Part shown: positions 1 through 8,069 of the stretch, piece by piece
Position numbering within the stretch: the first letter of the stretch is position 1
How the letters are laid out: every line of letters begins with the position of its first letter
Origin: Frankiales bacterium
GTDB taxonomy: Bacteria; Actinomycetota; Actinomycetes; Mycobacteriales; SCTD01
Length of the DNA: 29,944 nt
Assembly: GCA_025464915.1 (NCBI GenBank)
Contig: JAODNF010000356.1
Location: forward strand, 1-29,944
Direction of reading: 5' to 3'
Position numbers and translations under genes: made by a program
The notes under the pieces: model-generated
Databases searched by the model: none
Told to the model about the DNA's origin: nothing
The model's input: only the letters and a program-made list of their open reading frames with translations

Positions 1-627
1 GTCCGCCCCGTGCTCCACCCCGACCAGCCGCGCCCCGAGCTCCGCACCGAACCGCTCGCGCCCACGACACCCCGCACCGAGCCGGACGCCCTCGGGCCGG
101 TCCGACCACCAGTCCCCACCGGCGTGCCACCGAGACCGAGGCCGCTGCCGCCGCCGCGGACGACCGGGTCGATGCCGTCGCACGAGGGCATGGCCGGCAG
201 TCTCGGGACGACCACCGTCGTGCCCGAGAGCGCGCGCCGCCCGGCGCCCCGGCCCGTGAGCCGGTCCGGCACCGGTGCGCGCGCCCGCCGCGCCAAGCTC
301 GCGGTCAAGCGCATCGACCCGTGGTCGGTGTTCGTGACGAGCTTCGTGCTGTCGCTCCTGCTCGGCGTCATCACCGTCGTCGCGTCGTTCGTGCTCTACG
401 CGGTCCTCAACGCGCTCGGCGTTCCCAGCAGCGTCAACGACAACGTCGGCCCGATCGCCGACAACACGCACCTGCTGACGCAGGGCCGGTTCGTCGGCAT
501 CGCGGCGCTGGTGGCGGGCGCCGACGTCGTGCTGCTGACCTTGCTCGCGACGATCGGGGCGATGCTCTACAACCTCGTGTCCACGTTCACAGGGGGTCTG
601 GAGCTCACGCTCGCGGAACGCGACTGA
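1..627 (+). CDS. DUF3566 membrane protein (Rv0007-like), 5' end outside window
   Basis: The reading frame is open from the first base, so the N-terminus probably lies to the left; a GTG at 10 is only the first visible start. The visible product has a long Pro/Arg-rich, presumably cytoplasmic N-terminal part (about residues 1-105), then a DUF3566-type domain with two hydrophobic segments around a polar loop, near residues 108-140 and 162-190. In actinobacteria this family lies directly downstream of gyrA and upstream of tRNA-Ile and tRNA-Ala, as here. Its M. tuberculosis relative is Rv0007. Its biochemical role is unknown; an envelope or division link is inferred only from neighbourhood. Family call is firm, function is not. 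Confidence 0.85.
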   Translation, partial: VRPVLHPDQPRPELRTEPLAPTTPRTEPDALGPVRPPVPTGVPPRPRPLPPPRTTGSMPSHEGMAGSLGTTTVVPESARRPAPRPVSRSGTGARARRAKLAVKRIDPWSVFVTSFVLSLLLGVITVVASFVLYAVLNALGVPSSVNDNVGPIADNTHLLTQGRFVGIAALVAGADVVLLTLLATIGAMLYNLVSTFTGGLELTLAERD

Positions 628-682
628 CCGGCGGGGCGGAACGCGACCGTCGTTCGTGTACGCTCCTTCACCGCACCCACCG

Positions 683-759
683 GGGCCTGTAGCTCAGACG
701 GTTAGAGCGCATCCCTGATAAGGATGAGGCCGGAGGTTCAAGTCCTCCCAGGCCCACCA
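683..759 (+). tRNA. ileT: tRNA-Ile (GAT anticodon)
   Basis: A full cloverleaf can be folded: the acceptor arm GGGCCTG pairs with CAGGCCC, the anticodon stem CATCC/GGATG carries loop CTGATAA with anticodon GAT at 717-719, and the T arm is GGAGG-TTCAAGT-CCTCC. The 3' CCA is encoded (757-759). A TACGCT hexamer at 659-664 could be its -10 box, but I see no clear -35. Its position after the DUF3566 gene is the usual actinobacterial one. Confidence 0.97.
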
Positions 760-782
760 GCACGTCCCACCCGGAGGCACCA

Positions 783-908
783 GTGCGCAAGCCCGTCGTC
801 CTCGCCGCCCTGCTGGCCGGGGTCGCGGCGCTCGCGCAGCGAGCACGGACCCAGCGCTCCGAGCGCGACGTCTGGAAGACAGCGACCAAGGAACCAGACC
901 TCCGGTAG
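783..908 (+). CDS. DLW-39-type small protein between tRNA-Ile and tRNA-Ala
   Basis: A 41-codon gene starts with GTG at 783 and ends with TAG at 906-908. The product begins MRKPVVLAALLAGVAALAQ, a single hydrophobic helix with a basic N-terminus, followed by an Arg/Glu-rich stretch and the triplet Asp-Val-Trp. Tiny proteins of about 39 residues with an Asp-Leu-Trp motif occupy this spot between the two tRNA genes in many actinobacteria (DLW-39 family). Here the motif is DVW, a conservative change. A GGAGG at 774-778 lies four bases before the GTG, a tight but usable Shine-Dalgarno. Function is unknown. The call rests on length, position and motif. Confidence 0.75.
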   Translation: MRKPVVLAALLAGVAALAQRARTQRSERDVWKTATKEPDLR

Positions 909-919
909 TCGCCGCCTCG

Positions 920-991
920 GGGGCCATAGCTCAGCGGTAGAGCAGCGCCTTTGCAAGGCGAAGGTCCGGGGTTCGAATCCCCGTGGCTCCA
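920..991 (+). tRNA. alaT: tRNA-Ala (TGC anticodon)
   Basis: Acceptor arm GGGGCCA pairs with TGGCTCC. The anticodon stem is GCGCC/GGCGA with loop TTTGCAA, giving anticodon TGC at 952-954. The T arm is CGGGG-TTCGAAT-CCCCG. The discriminator A is at 991; the next bases are all C, so the terminal CCA is not fully encoded, unlike the tRNA-Ile gene upstream. The D loop is short (AGCGGTA). Confidence 0.96.
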
Positions 992-997
992 CCCCCC

Positions 998-1150
998 GTT
1001 CGCCCGATCGGACGAACCTGACCAATCGGACACATCTGCCAGCGGAGCGAACTTGCCGCCGTTCGGCCCTCACCTTTCGCGGTGACCCTGCCGAAGCACT
1101 CTGCAAGCGAGCGACGGCTCGCCTGCGCGGTAGGCACCCAGGCCTGCCGT
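998..1150 (+). other. Structured leader with three hairpins ahead of the Ig-repeat gene
   Basis: The 187-base gap between tRNA-Ala and the giant gene is rich in dyad symmetry. A near-perfect 20-bp palindrome lies at 998-1017. Further on, three stem-loops can be drawn: TCACC/GGTGA around TTTCGC (1070-1085); GCGAGC/GCTCGC around GACG (1107-1122), extended by GCA/TGC across one mismatch (1103-1126); and GGTAGGC/GCCTGCC around ACCCAG, extendable to nine pairs (1127-1150). The Shine-Dalgarno AAGGAG follows at 1167-1172. It may be an RNA regulatory leader, an attenuator or a tRNA terminator plus promoter. I could not match it to a riboswitch consensus by eye. Confidence 0.4.
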
Positions 1151-1178
1151 GACTTGGGGTCAGGTCAAGGAGCGGCCG

Positions 1179-4100
1179 ATGGCCACGCGGCGTGCACGAC
1201 TGCTGCGCACCTCCAATGTGCGCCCCGTGCGCAGCGCTGTCGCGCTGCTGCTCGGCGCGACCATCAGCGCGTCGGGTTTCGTCGCCCTCGCCACGCCGGC
1301 GCACGCCGGCCCGGTCCCGCCGACGATCAGCAGTCCGGTCGCGACCGTGACGTCGAACGACCGCACGCCCCAGGTCGTGTTCTCGGGTCCCGGTGCGCAG
1401 TACGAGTGCGCAGCCGTGCTCGGCAGCGCGTCCCCCGGCTACCAGGACTGCTCCAGTCCCTGGAACGCGCCGCTCGGTGCCGACGGCGACTACACCCTCT
1501 CCGTCCGGGAGAAGTCGCTCGCCGACGACGGCACGCCCGCCGCCGTCGCCTACACCCTGGACACCGTCGCCCAGCTGAGCGTGGTCGCCCCGCGGAGCCC
1601 CGGCAAGGACCCGCGCCCGACGTGGACCGTCTCGACCGAGCCCTCGGGAACGGTCTCCTGCGCCTTGGACGGCGACCCGGCCGTTCCGTGCGCGGGCGGC
1701 TTCACGCCGAGCGCGGACCTCGCCGAGGGGCCGCACACCCTGACCGTGACGGCCACCGACCCGGCCGGCAACACGTCCCCTCCCGACTCCAGCACCTACA
1801 TCGTGGACCTCACCGCGCCCAGCGCTCCGACGGTGACCGGTTCCTCGGGCACCTCCAACGACACCACGCCCACCTGGACGTGGAGCGCAGCCCCCGGCGA
1901 CACCGCCCTCTGCACGCTGACCTCGCCGTCGGGCACCGGCGCGGAGTCGGCCTGCACCAGCGCGGGTTCGGACACCGAGACCGTCTCGGACGAGGGGGAC
2001 TACGAGCTCTCGGTCGTCGTGGTCGACGCCGCGGGCAACCGCAGCCCCGCCGGGACAGGCCCCACCTACACCCTCGACTCGACGCCGTCGGCAGCGGCCG
2101 TGTTCGGCACCGCCCCCACCAGCCCGAGCACGACGCCCTCCGTGACCTGGACGTTCACGGAGCCGGGAGCCAGCTCCACGTGCCGGCTCGTCGGGGCTGT
2201 CCAGGGCGTGCTGTCGGACCAGGTCTGCAGCTCGCCCGCGACCTTCCCGCTCCCGGCCGACGACAGCTACACCCTCGTGGTCGCCGAGCACGACGGGTCG
2301 GGCAACTCGGTGTCCGCCACCAGCCCGGCGTCGTACGTGCTCGACACCGCAGGTCCCGCGGCGCCGGCGGTCAGCGCTCCGAGCGGCGTGTCCAACGACG
2401 CCACCCCGCACATCACCTGGACGGGCGAGATCCCGAGCACGGCGCTCTGCCGCTGGGAACGGACCGTGGGCGCCGTCGTCACCGACGGAGCCTGGGTCGA
2501 CTGCGGCGCGCGCTTCTTCGACCCGGTCCTCCCCGGCGACGGCAGCTACGTCTTCCAGGCGCAGCTCACCGACCCGCTCGGCAACGTCGGCGTGATCGGC
2601 ACCAGCGCGGCGCCCTACGTCTACGACGGCACGGCCCCGGATGCGCCTGTGCTCGTCACGCCGCCCACCCCCGACCTGGACCCGACCCCGACGGTCACGT
2701 TCACCCCGGAGGCTCCCGGCGGCACGGCGGAGTGCGCGTTCTGGAGCGGCACCACCGCGCCGGCGACGCCGACCTGGTCGGACTGCACCTCGGGCAGCTT
2801 CACGCCCAGCCTGCCGTCCGACGGCACGTGGACGCTCGCCGTCCGGCTCGCCGACGTCGCCGGCAACGTCTCCGCGCCCGGCACGTTCACCTACGACCTC
2901 GACACCGCCGCCCCGACACCGGTCGTCATCAGCGGCCCGACCGGCCCCAGCAACGACGTCAACCCCGTGTTCGACCTGGCCAGCGACCCGGGCGACCTCG
3001 TCACCTGCCAGGTGTTCCAGGGCATCCCTGCCACTACGCAGAGCGCAACCGGCAAGGTCACGTGCTCCACGACGTACTCGCCCGACCTGAAGACGGTCGC
3101 GGACGGCGACTACACCGTGGTCGTCACGGCCAAGGACGGTGCCAACAACACTGCGGTCACCACGTGGCCGTACACCCTGGACACCACCGCGCCGTCGACC
3201 CCGGTCATCACCGGGCCTCTCGGCACAGGCAACGACCCCGACCCGACCTGGTCGTTCGCCGTGCAGACGGGCACCAAGGCGCAGTGCCGGCTGGTGCAGG
3301 GCGTCTCGGTCAGCGCCTGGAGCGACTGCAGCGACGGCAGCTTCGACGTTCCGGGCATCGCCGACGGCACGTACACCGTGGACGTCGTCGTCACCGACCT
3401 GGCCGGCAACGACGCCGCGCTGGGAAGCAGCCCGGTCTACGTCTCGGACCGCACGGCTCCGGCGGACCCAGTCGTCACCGGTCCCACCGGCCCGGGTCAC
3501 GACGCCACCCCGACCTGGACGTGGACGGGTGAGGCAGGTACCACGGCGACCTGCCGCCTCGACCGGGGCGGCGTCGTGGGCAACCCCGCTGCCTGCAGCG
3601 GTGGGACCTTCACACCGACGCTGACGGGCGACACCAGCTACGACGTCGTCGTGCAGCTCACCGACGCGGCGGGCAACACGAGCGCCGCTGTCAGTGCCGG
3701 CGAGTACGACCTCGACACGCTCGCGCCGGCCACGCCCACCGTCACCGGCCCCACCGGGCCGTCGCAGACACCGGCAGCCACCTGGACCTGGACCGCCGAG
3801 GCCGGTGCCGTCTCGTCGTGCGTGCTGGTGCACGACGGCGTCGCCGGTGCCGGGTTCAGCTGCGCCAGCGGGGACGTGGTCGCCCTCGGCACGGACGGCA
3901 GCTACGCCCTGCAGGTCACGGTGACCGACGCGGCGGGGAACGCCAGCCCCCCGGCGACGTCCGCCGGCTACGTGCTGGACCGCGCCGGGCCCGCGGCACC
4001 CGTGGTGACGACCCCCCCGAGCCCCGCGTCCGATCGCAGCCCCTCCTTCTCGTTCACGGGCGAGACCGGTGCGACCTTCGAGTGCCGGTGGCTGCAGGGC

Positions 4101-7100
4101 TCGACGACGGTGAACGACTGGGCCCCCTGCACGTCGCCCTACGTCGGGCAGCTCGGCGCCATGCCGGACGCCGACTACCTGCTGGAAGTCCGGAGCACCG
4201 ACGTGACCGGCAACACCGGAGCGACGGGCAGCTCGCTGGCCTACCGGCTCGACACGACAGCGCCGGCCGCACCACTGGTCTCCCTCCCCGCCGGCCCGTC
4301 CACGGACACCACACCGCTCGTCACCTGGACCGGTGAGGCGGGCGCGACGGCGGTCTGCACCGTGTCGTCGTCCAGCGGCTCGCTCGCTCCCGCGGCGTGT
4401 GCCTCCCCGTGGTCGGCGCCGCTGCCTGCCGACGGCTCCTGGACCGTGAGCGTCACGCTGACCGATGTCGCCGGCAACACCAGCCTGCCCGGCACCGCCG
4501 GGCCGTACCTGCTCGACACCACGCCGCCGGCTGCTCCTCGCCTGACGGCACCGCGGAGCCCCGACCGCGACCGATCGCCCTCCTGGTCCGGCTCGGTCGG
4601 ACCCCAGGACACGGCGGAGTGCTCGCTCACCTCGCCCGCGGGACCCGTCTTCGGCTGGACGCCGTGCGCGTTCCCCTACGCCACGCCCCTCGGGACCGGG
4701 CCGGACGGCACCTACACGCTGTCCGCCCGCGCGGTCGACGAGGTGGGCCTCACGAGCGCCGTCACCTCCGCCGACTACGTGCTCGACACCGACGGCCCAG
4801 CGGCCCCGGTCGTCACCGCCGCCACTCCGACAGGCAGCACCACATCCCCGCAGTTCACGTTCACGGTCGAGGCCGGTAGCACCGCCACCTGCGCGGTGCT
4901 CGCGGGCAGCACCGTCGTGCGCGCTGCGGCGTCCTGCACCAGTCCGGTCACGGCGGACCTCACGGGTCAGGCCGACGGCACCTACACCCTGTCCGTCGTC
5001 GCGACGGACGCGGCGGGCAACGCCGGCCCCGCCGGCTCGGCGACCTACGTGCTGGACCGGCAGGCCCCGGCAGCGCCAGTGCTGACGCTGACCCCGGCCT
5101 CACCCTCCCCGCTCAGCACACCCGCCTTCGGCTTCACGGCCGAGGCGGGAGCAGACACGACGTGCACCGTCGTCGGCGCTGCCGCGGGACTCGTGCAGTC
5201 GGGCCCCTGCACGAGCCCGTTCACCCCCAGCCTGCCTGCCGACGACACCTACACGATCAGCGTCACCGCGACCGACGCCGCCGGCAACACCGGACCGGCC
5301 GTGACGGTCACGTACGTGCTCGACACGAGCGCCCCCGCGGCGCCGGTCCTGATCCCGCCGGCCTCGCCGAGCCAGAGCACCACTCCGCGCTGGGGCGTCA
5401 CCGCGCCGGAGGGCACCGTGCAGTGCCAGCTGTCCTTCGGCTCGACCACGGTCGTCGACTGGACGGACTGCACCTCGGGCTTCGTGACGACGATCTCCGG
5501 GTCGGACGGCACGTACGTGCTCTCGGCCCGCACCATCGACGGCGCGGGCAACGCCTCGGCCGTGGCGACCAGCAGCTACGTGCTGGACCGGACAGCTCCC
5601 GCAGCCCCGACCTTCGCCACGCCTGCGTCCCCGAGCAACGACCGGCAGCCGTCCTGGTCGGTCACCGGCAGCGAGGACGGGCTGACCGCGACGTGCTCCC
5701 TCGAGGGACCGCCCGGGACCTCGCGGTCGGTCTCCTGCACCGCGCCCACGAGCGGCGCGCCGGTGGTCATCGACCTGGCGACGGCGCCCGACGGCAGCTA
5801 CACCCTCACCGCGACGGTCAGCGACGCCGCCGGCAACACCGCGACGGCGACGTCAGCCGCCTACGTGCTCGACACCACGCCGCCGAGCACCGTCCTCATC
5901 ACCGCGCCCCCGAGCCCCGGCTCGCGCCGCATCGTGATGTGGACGCTCACCGGCGACGTCGACGCGTCGTTCGAGTGCCGACTGCTGGGCCTGCCCTCGG
6001 CGAGCGCGAGCTTCGTGCCTTGCGGGTCGGGCTCGCCCGGCACCGGCAGCTTCACCGCAGACCTGACGACAGCGAGCGACGGGGACTACACGCTGCAGGT
6101 GCGCACGCACGACTCGGCCGGCAACATCTCGGCCGTCACGTCGAGCTCGTACACCCTGGACACCCTGGCACCGTCCACGCCGATGGGCCTGGCGGCCGGA
6201 CGGCCGTCGCCGAGCAACGTCCCCACGGTCACGTGGACGTTCTCGCTCGACGCGGACAGCACCGCACTGTGCCAGCTGCTCTCCAGCACCGCCGTGATCA
6301 CTCAGGAGCAGCCCTGCAGCTCGCCGCGCGTCACCGACCTGACCGGCCTGCCCGACGGCACCTACTCGCTGTCGGTCCGGGCCCAGGACGCCGCGGGCAA
6401 CCTGAGCGCACCCACGTCCGCGGACTACGAGCTGGACCGCGCAGCACCGAGCCCGCCGGTCATCACCAAGACACCGGGGTCACCGAGCCCGGAGACCGAC
6501 CCGGAGTGGACCGTCTCCACGAGCGACGCGTCCGACGTCCTGTCCTGCCGGCTCGTCGGACTCGCGGGATCCGACTGGGCACCGTGCAGCACCAGCGTCG
6601 CCTACCACCTGGCACCGGCCACCTCGGGCAGCTACACCCTGCAGGTCAGGGAGACCGACGCTGCCGGAAACGTCTCCCCGGTGACGTCCGCCGAGCCCTA
6701 CGTGCTCGACAGCAACGCGCCGTTCCCGCCCGTGGTGAACCCGCCGGCCGCCTCGCCCGGCAACTCCCTGCGGCCGGTCTTCAGGATCTCGCCCGGTTCC
6801 GGCACCGGCGCCGACATCACGTCCATGACGTGCACCGTGACCCGCTTCGACGGCCAGCCGGCCTCGGCCACGCCGTGCGCCTTCGGTCGCAGCACGGTCG
6901 TGCTCACGGGTGTGGCCGCGAGGGCGCAGGGTCCCGTCACCCTGGCCGTCCAGGTCCGCGACGACGCGGGCAACGAGAGCGGCAGCGCCTCCGCGACCTA
7001 CCTCTACGACGCGGTCCCGCCGGCCCCGGCACAGTTCCGCCCGCTCGCCGCGGACGTCGGCACCAGCCCTCGCGTCACCTGGGCCTTCGGCGAGCCGGCC

Positions 7101-8069
7101 GGGTCCAGCCTCCTGCGCGCGGACCAGCGCACGTCCGACCTCCTCGCCACCTCGTCGGTCGGCTCGGCCTCGGTGAGCTTCTCCTGCCAGCTGCTCCTGG
7201 GAACCGGTCGCCCGGACCTGACGAAGGCGCGCGCGTGCCGCTCCCCGCACACCGAGCTGCTGACCCAGGCAGGCACCTGGACCCTGTGGCTGTGGGCCGT
7301 CGACGCAGCGGGGAACCGCGCCACGCCCGTCGCGTCGAGGTACACCTTCATCTCGCCCGTCCCGGCCGTGACGGACCTGCGCACCCCTGCCGGTGGTCCT
7401 GACAGCCACCCGTCCTGGACGTTCACGGTTCCGGCCGGCTACTCGGCCGTCTGCCTGCTCACGAGCCCGAGCGATGCCGTGCTGGCCACCAGCACCTGCT
7501 CGAGCGGCCGCTTCACCGCGGACCTGTCCCGCCAGCCGCACGGCGCCTACACGATCGCCGTGCAGCTGCTCAACGCCCGTGGCGACGAGGGCCCGTACAC
7601 GCGCAGCACGCCCTACGCGTTCAAGGCCAGTGCGTCCGGTCCCTCGACGAGCGGCCCGCGCACGCACTCGACGCCACCGACGGTGAACCCGGGTCCGCGG
7701 GCCGTGGTGCCCCCGGCTCCCCGGCCGGGTCACCTTCCCCCTCTCACCAACGGGACGCCCGTGTCGCACGTCGCGCCGCCCGAGAGCAGCCACACCGGTA
7801 CGTCCAACGGGGGGGCCCGCGCCATCTCGGTCCCGGCGCCCGGTGGCCTCATCACGAAGGAAGCCACCAAGGCGATCGGCAAGACCCTTGCCCAGGTGGC
7901 CCAGAAACCGACGATCCCCCTCCTGCTGCTCGGAGTCGTGGTTGGCTTCCTGCTGCTGCAGAACCGCATCGATCGACGTGACCCCAAGCTCGCCTCGGCC
8001 CCGGTAGGCGCGGAGCCGGAGCTCGACTTCGGACCCGTCCAGGGAAGAACTGGAGGTGCCCCCGCATGA
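1179..8069 (+). CDS. Giant membrane-anchored protein with about 23 Ig-like repeats
   Basis: The ATG at 1179 is chosen because AAGGAG lies six bases upstream and the product then starts with a textbook signal peptide (basic MATRRARLLR, hydrophobic core, AHA cleavage near residue 43). An upstream in-frame GTG at 1149 lacks this support. The 2296-residue product has about 23 tandem repeats of roughly 93 residues. Each has a Trp-containing strand, usually two Cys, a DG-Y-L-V segment, the motif T-D-A-A-G-N and a closing Y-V-L-D-T-x-A-P linker. A Pro/Ser/Thr-rich stalk follows, then one membrane helix at about 2245-2263 and a cytoplasmic tail containing RIDRRDPKL. The helix is not near the C-terminus and no LPxTG is seen, so it is not a sortase substrate. 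Lysine is scarce in the array. It is probably an adhesin or surface stalk; ligand unknown. It overlaps the next gene by ATGA. Confidence 0.85.
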   Translation: MATRRARLLRTSNVRPVRSAVALLLGATISASGFVALATPAHAGPVPPTISSPVATVTSNDRTPQVVFSGPGAQYECAAVLGSASPGYQDCSSPWNAPLGADGDYTLSVREKSLADDGTPAAVAYTLDTVAQLSVVAPRSPGKDPRPTWTVSTEPSGTVSCALDGDPAVPCAGGFTPSADLAEGPHTLTVTATDPAGNTSPPDSSTYIVDLTAPSAPTVTGSSGTSNDTTPTWTWSAAPGDTALCTLTSPSGTGAESACTSAGSDTETVSDEGDYELSVVVVDAAGNRSPAGTGPTYTLDSTPSAAAVFGTAPTSPSTTPSVTWTFTEPGASSTCRLVGAVQGVLSDQVCSSPATFPLPADDSYTLVVAEHDGSGNSVSATSPASYVLDTAGPAAPAVSAPSGVSNDATPHITWTGEIPSTALCRWERTVGAVVTDGAWVDCGARFFDPVLPGDGSYVFQAQLTDPLGNVGVIGTSAAPYVYDGTAPDAPVLVTPPTPDLDPTPTVTFTPEAPGGTAECAFWSGTTAPATPTWSDCTSGSFTPSLPSDGTWTLAVRLADVAGNVSAPGTFTYDLDTAAPTPVVISGPTGPSNDVNPVFDLASDPGDLVTCQVFQGIPATTQSATGKVTCSTTYSPDLKTVADGDYTVVVTAKDGANNTAVTTWPYTLDTTAPSTPVITGPLGTGNDPDPTWSFAVQTGTKAQCRLVQGVSVSAWSDCSDGSFDVPGIADGTYTVDVVVTDLAGNDAALGSSPVYVSDRTAPADPVVTGPTGPGHDATPTWTWTGEAGTTATCRLDRGGVVGNPAACSGGTFTPTLTGDTSYDVVVQLTDAAGNTSAAVSAGEYDLDTLAPATPTVTGPTGPSQTPAATWTWTAEAGAVSSCVLVHDGVAGAGFSCASGDVVALGTDGSYALQVTVTDAAGNASPPATSAGYVLDRAGPAAPVVTTPPSPASDRSPSFSFTGETGATFECRWLQGSTTVNDWAPCTSPYVGQLGAMPDADYLLEVRSTDVTGNTGATGSSLAYRLDTTAPAAPLVSLPAGPSTDTTPLVTWTGEAGATAVCTVSSSSGSLAPAACASPWSAPLPADGSWTVSVTLTDVAGNTSLPGTAGPYLLDTTPPAAPRLTAPRSPDRDRSPSWSGSVGPQDTAECSLTSPAGPVFGWTPCAFPYATPLGTGPDGTYTLSARAVDEVGLTSAVTSADYVLDTDGPAAPVVTAATPTGSTTSPQFTFTVEAGSTATCAVLAGSTVVRAAASCTSPVTADLTGQADGTYTLSVVATDAAGNAGPAGSATYVLDRQAPAAPVLTLTPASPSPLSTPAFGFTAEAGADTTCTVVGAAAGLVQSGPCTSPFTPSLPADDTYTISVTATDAAGNTGPAVTVTYVLDTSAPAAPVLIPPASPSQSTTPRWGVTAPEGTVQCQLSFGSTTVVDWTDCTSGFVTTISGSDGTYVLSARTIDGAGNASAVATSSYVLDRTAPAAPTFATPASPSNDRQPSWSVTGSEDGLTATCSLEGPPGTSRSVSCTAPTSGAPVVIDLATAPDGSYTLTATVSDAAGNTATATSAAYVLDTTPPSTVLITAPPSPGSRRIVMWTLTGDVDASFECRLLGLPSASASFVPCGSGSPGTGSFTADLTTASDGDYTLQVRTHDSAGNISAVTSSSYTLDTLAPSTPMGLAAGRPSPSNVPTVTWTFSLDADSTALCQLLSSTAVITQEQPCSSPRVTDLTGLPDGTYSLSVRAQDAAGNLSAPTSADYELDRAAPSPPVITKTPGSPSPETDPEWTVSTSDASDVLSCRLVGLAGSDWAPCSTSVAYHLAPATSGSYTLQVRETDAAGNVSPVTSAEPYVLDSNAPFPPVVNPPAASPGNSLRPVFRISPGSGTGADITSMTCTVTRFDGQPASATPCAFGRSTVVLTGVAARAQGPVTLAVQVRDDAGNESGSASATYLYDAVPPAPAQFRPLAADVGTSPRVTWAFGEPAGSSLLRADQRTSDLLATSSVGSASVSFSCQLLLGTGRPDLTKARACRSPHTELLTQAGTWTLWLWAVDAAGNRATPVASRYTFISPVPAVTDLRTPAGGPDSHPSWTFTVPAGYSAVCLLTSPSDAVLATSTCSSGRFTADLSRQPHGAYTIAVQLLNARGDEGPYTRSTPYAFKASASGPSTSGPRTHSTPPTVNPGPRAVVPPAPRPGHLPPLTNGTPVSHVAPPESSHTGTSNGGARAISVPAPGGLITKEATKAIGKTLAQVAQKPTIPLLLLGVVVGFLLLQNRIDRRDPKLASAPVGAEPELDFGPVQGRTGGAPA

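Noticed and set aside
1070..1150. Leader read as a cyclic di-GMP (GEMM-I) or cyclic di-AMP (ydaO) riboswitch
   Set aside because: Only short look-alike strings (GCAAGC, GGTAGGC) occur; the conserved cores of both classes are missing, so only an unnamed structured leader is claimed.
1082..3532. An 816-codon plus-strand frame overlapping the leader and the Ig-repeat gene
   Set aside because: It is out of frame with the signal-peptide protein, Arg/His/Pro-rich, and has no ribosome-binding or domain support.
738..3833. A 1031-codon open frame on the minus strand across the tRNAs and the Ig-repeat gene
   Set aside because: It covers both tRNA genes antisense, has low-complexity Arg/Gly/Val composition and mirrors the codon bias of the true plus-strand gene. 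Long antisense frames are expected at this GC content.
1330..7640. Regular repeats across 6.3 kb considered as CRISPR or satellite DNA
   Set aside because: The periodicity is about 280 bp, diverged at the DNA level and in frame, and is fully explained by tandem Ig-like protein repeats.
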